From the NCBI GenBank assembly GCA_020847425.1, contig JADLCC010000211.1, positions 1-40,889 on the forward strand: a DNA stretch of 40,889 nt, written 5' to 3'. The first letter of the stretch is position 1. Each line of letters opens with the position of its first letter. The notes beneath the pieces are model-generated. The model had not been told where the DNA came from. It was given only the letters and a program-made list of their open reading frames with translations, and did no database searches. The translations under genes and the position numbers were made by a program. Shown piece by piece: positions 36,098 through 40,889 of the stretch. The DNA is from Saprospiraceae bacterium (GTDB lineage Bacteria > Bacteroidota > Bacteroidia > Chitinophagales > Saprospiraceae).

Positions 36098-37003
36098 ATG
36101 TTCCACGAAGATTCGTTTTTTCGATATTTATCGCTCGAACGCCGTATGTCCCCGCATACCATTACGGCGTACCGGAACGATATACAACAATTTATCGCTC
36201 ATTGTACGGAGCAGCAATGCCTTAGTTCGGTTACCGAGCTAAGGCATTTGCATATACGCTCCTGGATCGTTTCTTTGATCGAGTCCGGCCAGAGCCCGCG
36301 CAGCGTCAACCGGCGCCTCTCCTGCCTCAAAACCTATTTCAAATACCTGCGCAAACGCGGTTTTATGGAAACCGACCCGATGAAAAAGGTCATAGCGCCC
36401 AAAACCGGCAAACGCCTGCCCGTGGTGGTGCAGGAACACCAGATGCTTTCCCTGTTTACCCATATCGAATTCGGGTCTGATTACGGCGGACAAATGCAGC
36501 GCCTGCTCCTGGAGATTTTATACTCCACAGGTATGCGTCGCAGCGAGGTTTCATCGTTGAAAATCAATGATATAGACCTGAGTCGTATGGTATGCCGGGT
36601 GAGCGGAAAAGGCAACAAACAACGTATGCTGCCCTTTGCGCTGTACCTCGCCAACCTGCTGGAAAAATTTATTCAAACACGCAGCGAGACTTTCCCCGGT
36701 ACCGACCAACCCTGGCTGTTCCTGAATCGTAAAGGCGAGCAATTGAGCCCGGAAAGTATTTACCACATCGTACGAAAGCACCTTTCCGCTGTCACTACCA
36801 TCGAACAGCGCAGCCCGCACGTGCTACGGCACTCTTTTGCCACACACCTCTCCAACAACGGTGCCGACCTGAACGCCATCAAGGAACTGTTGGGACACTC
36901 GAACCTGGCAGCCACGCAAGTGTACATGCACAACAGCATCGAAAGGCTGCAAAAGGTATACGAGCAGGCACATCCAAAAGGCGCGGAAGAAGAAAAGCAG
37001 TAA
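36098..37003 (+). CDS. xerC: Tyrosine recombinase XerC/XerD family
   Basis: SAM-like N-term; LYSTGMRRSEVSSLKINDID, HVLRHSFATHLSNNGADLNAIKELLGHSNLAATQVYMH. Confidence 0.92.
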   Translation: MFHEDSFFRYLSLERRMSPHTITAYRNDIQQFIAHCTEQQCLSSVTELRHLHIRSWIVSLIESGQSPRSVNRRLSCLKTYFKYLRKRGFMETDPMKKVIAPKTGKRLPVVVQEHQMLSLFTHIEFGSDYGGQMQRLLLEILYSTGMRRSEVSSLKINDIDLSRMVCRVSGKGNKQRMLPFALYLANLLEKFIQTRSETFPGTDQPWLFLNRKGEQLSPESIYHIVRKHLSAVTTIEQRSPHVLRHSFATHLSNNGADLNAIKELLGHSNLAATQVYMHNSIERLQKVYEQAHPKGAEEEKQ

Positions 37004-37147
37004 AAGGATTTATTTTCTTTGTTTGCAGGTAAATGGCGAGTTGAAACACCAGATTTGGGGAAAATTGTGATTGTGAGTACTTTGAGGCGGACATGAGTCA
37101 TGCGAATCATCCTGAATTTTATTATCCTGCAAAATCGAAGCACAAGT

Positions 37148-37275
37148 GCCCCTGCCGCTGTTGCGCGTCCCCGCCAACAGCAAGTTGCGTTGAATTTCTG
37201 GCAAAATAAAGGATCAATTTGCCTGGCTTGGGCGCATATTTGTCGTTGGCGGGGACGCGCAACGACGGCAGGGGC
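37148..37275. repeat. Inverted REP/BIME-like doublet (inverted repeat 10)
   Basis: Left GCCCCTGCCG-CTGTTG-CGCGTCCCCGC-CAACAG; right, reverse-complemented, GCCCCTGCCG-TCGTTG-CGCGTCCCCGC-CAACGA. Confidence 0.93.
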
Positions 37276-37390
37276 GGCTCTCCTTACCCTAAATGAAGTG
37301 AAAACCCTGGCCAATAGCATCGTTACAAAAATTCGGGATATCTCCTGTTTTCTTGCCCGACTTAGAGATTTCCATCAAGCAACCATAGCC

Positions 37391-38254
37391 ATGAGATTTT
37401 TCCTTCTGTTCATCCTTTTCTGCGGCGTTTCCAGGCAAACCGAGGCCCAAAAATCAGGCTTAAAACCTGCCATCTGTATCGTCGAGAACCCTGAAAACGA
37501 CAGCATTCTGGCTGCTGCGGGTTATTCCTGCATAGTCGTGTCCATTGGCAGGTTTATTTCGCCGCGATCGGTTTCAGATGCCGCGTTTCAGCAGAACGTG
37601 GCGCTTTTCCAGCGCCTTAAAACGCCGGTTTATGCGGTCAATTTATTTATACCCGGCGACCTGAAACTGGTCGGCCCAAACGTGGATGAAAAAGCGGTGC
37701 TGTCTTACGTGGACAGCATCATGTTTCGACTGAGCCAAACGAATATCCGGATGATCATCTGGGGCAGCGGCGGCGCCCGCAGGATTCCGGATGGGTTCGA
37801 CCGGAAAATTGCCACACGCCAGATGATCGCAATCAGTAAAAAAATTGCAGATGTGGCAGCGCGCAACCACATAGTGCTAGCACTTGAAAACCTGAATTCC
37901 ACGGAAACCAATTTTATCAATACCGTTGAAGAAGCGCTCTATATCGTCAAAAAAGTGAACCACCCCAATTTGCGGCTGAACGCGGATATTTACCACATGC
38001 TCAAGGAAGGTGAATCGCCTGCAATCCTCAAAAAAACCAGAAAATACCTGGTGCATGTTGAAATTGCCGAAAAAGAGCAGCGAACTGCACCTGGTGTCAC
38101 CGGCACTGACTTCAGGCCATATCTGCAAGCGCTACGCTCCATCGGTTACCACCAAAAAATCGGGGTCGAGGGCAGGTGGAAAAACATATCCGATATTGCG
38201 GTTCCGGCTTTGCAATATCTTCAGAATCAGATAGATGAGGTGTGGGGACGCTGA
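37391..38254 (+). CDS. Secreted sugar phosphate isomerase/epimerase-like TIM-barrel protein
   Basis: Signal peptide MRFFLLFILFCGVSRQTEAQ; ALENLNSTETNFINTVEEALYIVKKVNHPNLRLNADIYHMLKEGESP; ATG at 37391. Confidence 0.82.
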   Translation: MRFFLLFILFCGVSRQTEAQKSGLKPAICIVENPENDSILAAAGYSCIVVSIGRFISPRSVSDAAFQQNVALFQRLKTPVYAVNLFIPGDLKLVGPNVDEKAVLSYVDSIMFRLSQTNIRMIIWGSGGARRIPDGFDRKIATRQMIAISKKIADVAARNHIVLALENLNSTETNFINTVEEALYIVKKVNHPNLRLNADIYHMLKEGESPAILKKTRKYLVHVEIAEKEQRTAPGVTGTDFRPYLQALRSIGYHQKIGVEGRWKNISDIAVPALQYLQNQIDEVWGR

Positions 38255-38262
38255 TTGCGTTC

Positions 38263-40889
38263 CTATTTATCTAAATACCGCTTTTTCAACTCATCATACA
38301 ACTTCAACCAGTCATTCGATTTCCCTTCCCGGTCGAACACCGATTCCCAGGTGTTCAATGGCTCCCAGATAAACGTGCCTTTTCCACGGCCGCCGGCAAT
38401 ATCGAATACAATTTTGTGGACTTCTTCTTTTTTGGCGGAATACTCCACCACCACCACATCTTTATCAAAACGGCGGACCAGGTCGTTGAGGTTATCGCGC
38501 AGGTCGTCCAAAGTGCCGTGCCATTTAGGGTAATACGATTCGCCGATGATATCGAAATGGACGCCGCGGCGCAACATGTTTTCGATAAAAAACACCGACT
38601 CGTCGTTCTGCCCGCCCAGCGCCACATGAAGCATCATCACAGTATTCGGCTCGACGGCTTTCACTGCGGCGGTACCCGCGCAGAGCAGTTGCGCGAGGCT
38701 ATCCAGGTTAGCAACTGAACCTTCGGGCCAGACGATGCCGTGGTTGATTTCATTCCCGATTTGTACCATATCCGGCGGCGTACCCTGCGCTTTCAACTGG
38801 CTGATCACGTCAAACGTGTAATCGTACAGCGCTTTTTTCAAGCCTTCAAAATCCAGGCCTTCCCAGGCTTTGGGTTTGAACTGTTTGCCCGGATCCGCCC
38901 AGTAATCGCTGTAATGGAAATCCAGCAGCAGTTTCATACCGGAGGCTTTCACACGTTTGGCCATGGCTTTGGTGTATTCGAGGTCGCAAAATCCTTTTTG
39001 AGGCGAGTAACCTTTTTCCAGTGCCGGGTCGTTAAAAATACGCAGGCGGACATAGTTAAAACCGTGCGATTTCAGGATTTCCATGGCGTCTTTTTCCACG
39101 CCGTTGTCCTTAAATTTTATGCCGCGCGCTTCCAGTTCTGGCAAAAAGGAAATGTCAGCGCCGATCATGTTATCCACTTTCCGGGGTTTGGCGGCGTCTC
39201 CTTTCAGTATATATTTTGGGTCGATAGTGACACTGGCTAGACTGGCCGGGCTGACCGTATGAATATCGGTAGAACCCGCCCACAAATTGGGCGAACGCGC
39301 TTCAAAATGAATCTTATCCGCCTTGTTGCCTGCCCGAACCAACACCTGGCATTTCCCGTTGAACAGGCTGCGCTCCCAGGCGCCGTCGGTACATTTATCC
39401 GGTTCGTGGCTGGATGGGTCGCCGTTGCCGACGCCGATGATTTTGGCGTCGCCTTCGATAACAAACTGGATCATGTTGTTGGCATCGGGCACTTCGCGGC
39501 CTTCACTGTCGATTGCCGTAACGTTCATCACTGTAACATCCTGTCCATCAGCCATCATCGTCGTTTTGTACGGCGTGAGCACGATTTCCGTGGGAATACC
39601 AGTGGTTTCGACTTTGGCTTTCAGCATTTTGCCCGCTTTATTTCCTACTGCTTCCAGTTTGCCCGGCTGGTAATCGACCGTCCAGTTCAGGTGGCCGTTG
39701 CGGGGCATCGTTTTTTTACCAAGGCTGGTCCCATTTAAAAACAATTCCACGTCATCCGCATTGGAATTGACCCAAACCTCGATGGGTTCGCCGCGTTTTC
39801 CGCGCCAGTTCCAGTGTGGGGAAATATGCAGGATGTCTTTGTCGGTCCACCAGGATTGATAGTAGTAGTAAATGTTTTTCGGGAAACCGCACATATCCAT
39901 AATGCCGAAATGCGAATTGATGTTCGGCCAGATGTAGGGTGTCGGTTCGCCGCGGTAATCGATTCCCGTCCAGACGAATCCGCCGAGCCAGAAATCATTA
40001 TCTGCCGCCAGGGTCCACCAGGTTTCCGCCGTGCTGGCCCACCAGGGCGCTGTGATATCCTGGTCGGGCACATACGCCCGAATCGTGTCTTTTTCATAAA
40101 TCCCCCGGGTGGTTACCGTGCTGCCCATTTCGGTGCCGATGATGGGCTGGTTCGGGTGGTCGCGGTGGTAATCCGCCACGGCAAATTGCCGGTAATTGAA
40201 ACTGCGCACCGGAATTACTTCATTGACGCCGTTGTAGACGTTGGCCAAATCAGCAGCGTAGGTTGCAGTCCGGGTCGGGTCGAGTTCGTGTTGCTTTTTA
40301 AGGAAAGTCTCCGCAATATTTTTGCCGGTCGGCGTGGTGTGTATCCAGCCCTCTTCATTGCCGATGGACCACATGAATACGCTGGTCCGGCTGCGGTCGC
40401 GTTTCAGCAGGCGGACAAACTGATCCATGTATTCCGGGCCGCTGTTGAGCAGGCGCGTTTCATCCATGACCAGCATACCAAGGCTGTCGCAGGCGTCAAG
40501 CAATTCAGGCGTCGGTGGGTTGTGGCTGGTGCGGTAGGCGTTCACGCCGAGGTTTTTGAGCAGTTTGATGCGGTAATATTGCAGGTAATCCGGTAGCGCG
40601 CTACCGACACCCGCGTGGTCCTGGTGGCAATTGACGCCCAGGATTTTCATTTTTTTGCCGTTCAAAAACATCCCGTCGGGCTTGATCTCGATGTTGCGAA
40701 ACCCGAATTTGAGCGTTTGGCGATCCACTAATTTTCCGGCTTTTTTCAGATTTACCTGAATGCGGTACAAATACGGATCGTCCAGGTTCCAGAGGCGCGG
40801 GTTGGCGAGGCTGATCACATGGCTTGTTTTGCCGGATTTATTGACTTCCAGGCGTATGTTCTGCGCAGGTGATTGCGCAACAATTTTGC
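38263..40889 (-). CDS. GH2 beta-galactosidase-like (with DUF4982-like region) fused to GH53 endo-beta-1,4-galactanase; 5' end beyond window
   Basis: GH2: NCHQDHAGVG, TSHNPPTPELLDACDSLGMLVMDE, SIGNEEGW, IIGTEMGST; GH53: FLPELEARGIKFKDNGVEKDAMEILKSHGFNYVRLRIFNDP, LLLDFHYSDYWADPGKQFKP, MVQIGNEINHGIVWPEG; frame stays open to 40889. Confidence 0.93.
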   Translation of the reverse strand, partial: KIVAQSPAQNIRLEVNKSGKTSHVISLANPRLWNLDDPYLYRIQVNLKKAGKLVDRQTLKFGFRNIEIKPDGMFLNGKKMKILGVNCHQDHAGVGSALPDYLQYYRIKLLKNLGVNAYRTSHNPPTPELLDACDSLGMLVMDETRLLNSGPEYMDQFVRLLKRDRSRTSVFMWSIGNEEGWIHTTPTGKNIAETFLKKQHELDPTRTATYAADLANVYNGVNEVIPVRSFNYRQFAVADYHRDHPNQPIIGTEMGSTVTTRGIYEKDTIRAYVPDQDITAPWWASTAETWWTLAADNDFWLGGFVWTGIDYRGEPTPYIWPNINSHFGIMDMCGFPKNIYYYYQSWWTDKDILHISPHWNWRGKRGEPIEVWVNSNADDVELFLNGTSLGKKTMPRNGHLNWTVDYQPGKLEAVGNKAGKMLKAKVETTGIPTEIVLTPYKTTMMADGQDVTVMNVTAIDSEGREVPDANNMIQFVIEGDAKIIGVGNGDPSSHEPDKCTDGAWERSLFNGKCQVLVRAGNKADKIHFEARSPNLWAGSTDIHTVSPASLASVTIDPKYILKGDAAKPRKVDNMIGADISFLPELEARGIKFKDNGVEKDAMEILKSHGFNYVRLRIFNDPALEKGYSPQKGFCDLEYTKAMAKRVKASGMKLLLDFHYSDYWADPGKQFKPKAWEGLDFEGLKKALYDYTFDVISQLKAQGTPPDMVQIGNEINHGIVWPEGSVANLDSLAQLLCAGTAAVKAVEPNTVMMLHVALGGQNDESVFFIENMLRRGVHFDIIGESYYPKWHGTLDDLRDNLNDLVRRFDKDVVVVEYSAKKEEVHKIVFDIAGGRGKGTFIWEPLNTWESVFDREGKSNDWLKLYDELKKRYLDK

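Noticed and set aside
36098-37003. Tyrosine recombinase as a phage or integron integrase
   Set aside because: Position directly after rpsU and overall motifs fit the housekeeping XerC/D gene; no phage genes or att-like duplication nearby.
37100-37390. Extended N-terminus of the isomerase ORF (from 37100)
   Set aside because: It reads through the REP-like doublet; a clear signal peptide begins at ATG 37391.

Overview
A 40.9 kb chromosomal window from a Bacteroidota genome. The phylum is inferred from a T9SS-type C-terminal sorting domain, TAnnTTTG-type promoters, the rpsU-xerC pair, and DUF5106/thioredoxin and LytS/LytTR families. Most of it is housekeeping and carbohydrate-related genes: CBS protein, Trx-like/USP fusion, PAS kinase, photolyase, miaB, sigma-54 activator, TlpA-like thioredoxin, two acyltransferase-3 proteins, M50 protease + LytS/LytTR operon, B12/radical SAM protein, secreted choice-of-anchor-L protein, MBL hydrolase, GH29 fucosidase, nitrilase/GNAT/NTF2 operon, HDAC-like protein, rpsU, xerC, a TIM-barrel isomerase and a partial GH2-GH53 protein. 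No rRNA, tRNA, CRISPR array or transposase was recognised. The most unusual signal is outside the genes. About ten intergenic spacers hold a long inverted repeat (arms ~20-55 nt). The arms are nearly identical within a locus but unrelated in sequence between loci. Several arms are built from ~7-nt tandem repeats, and several abut or overlap stop or start codons. One (37148-37275) looks like a REP/BIME-style doublet with compensatory changes in its mini-stems. Other highlights: a nucleotidyltransferase gene inserted between a 48-bp perfect direct duplication of the 5' end of the sigma-54 activator gene; a 1332-aa beta-lactamase-like + YdjC/ChbG + GH13 fusion; a GH2-GH53 fusion; a Trx-like/USP fusion with relocated cysteines; and a lipoprotein with a duplicated HGxPGHxC motif. 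All calls come from reading the sequence and supplied ORFs; no database search was run.
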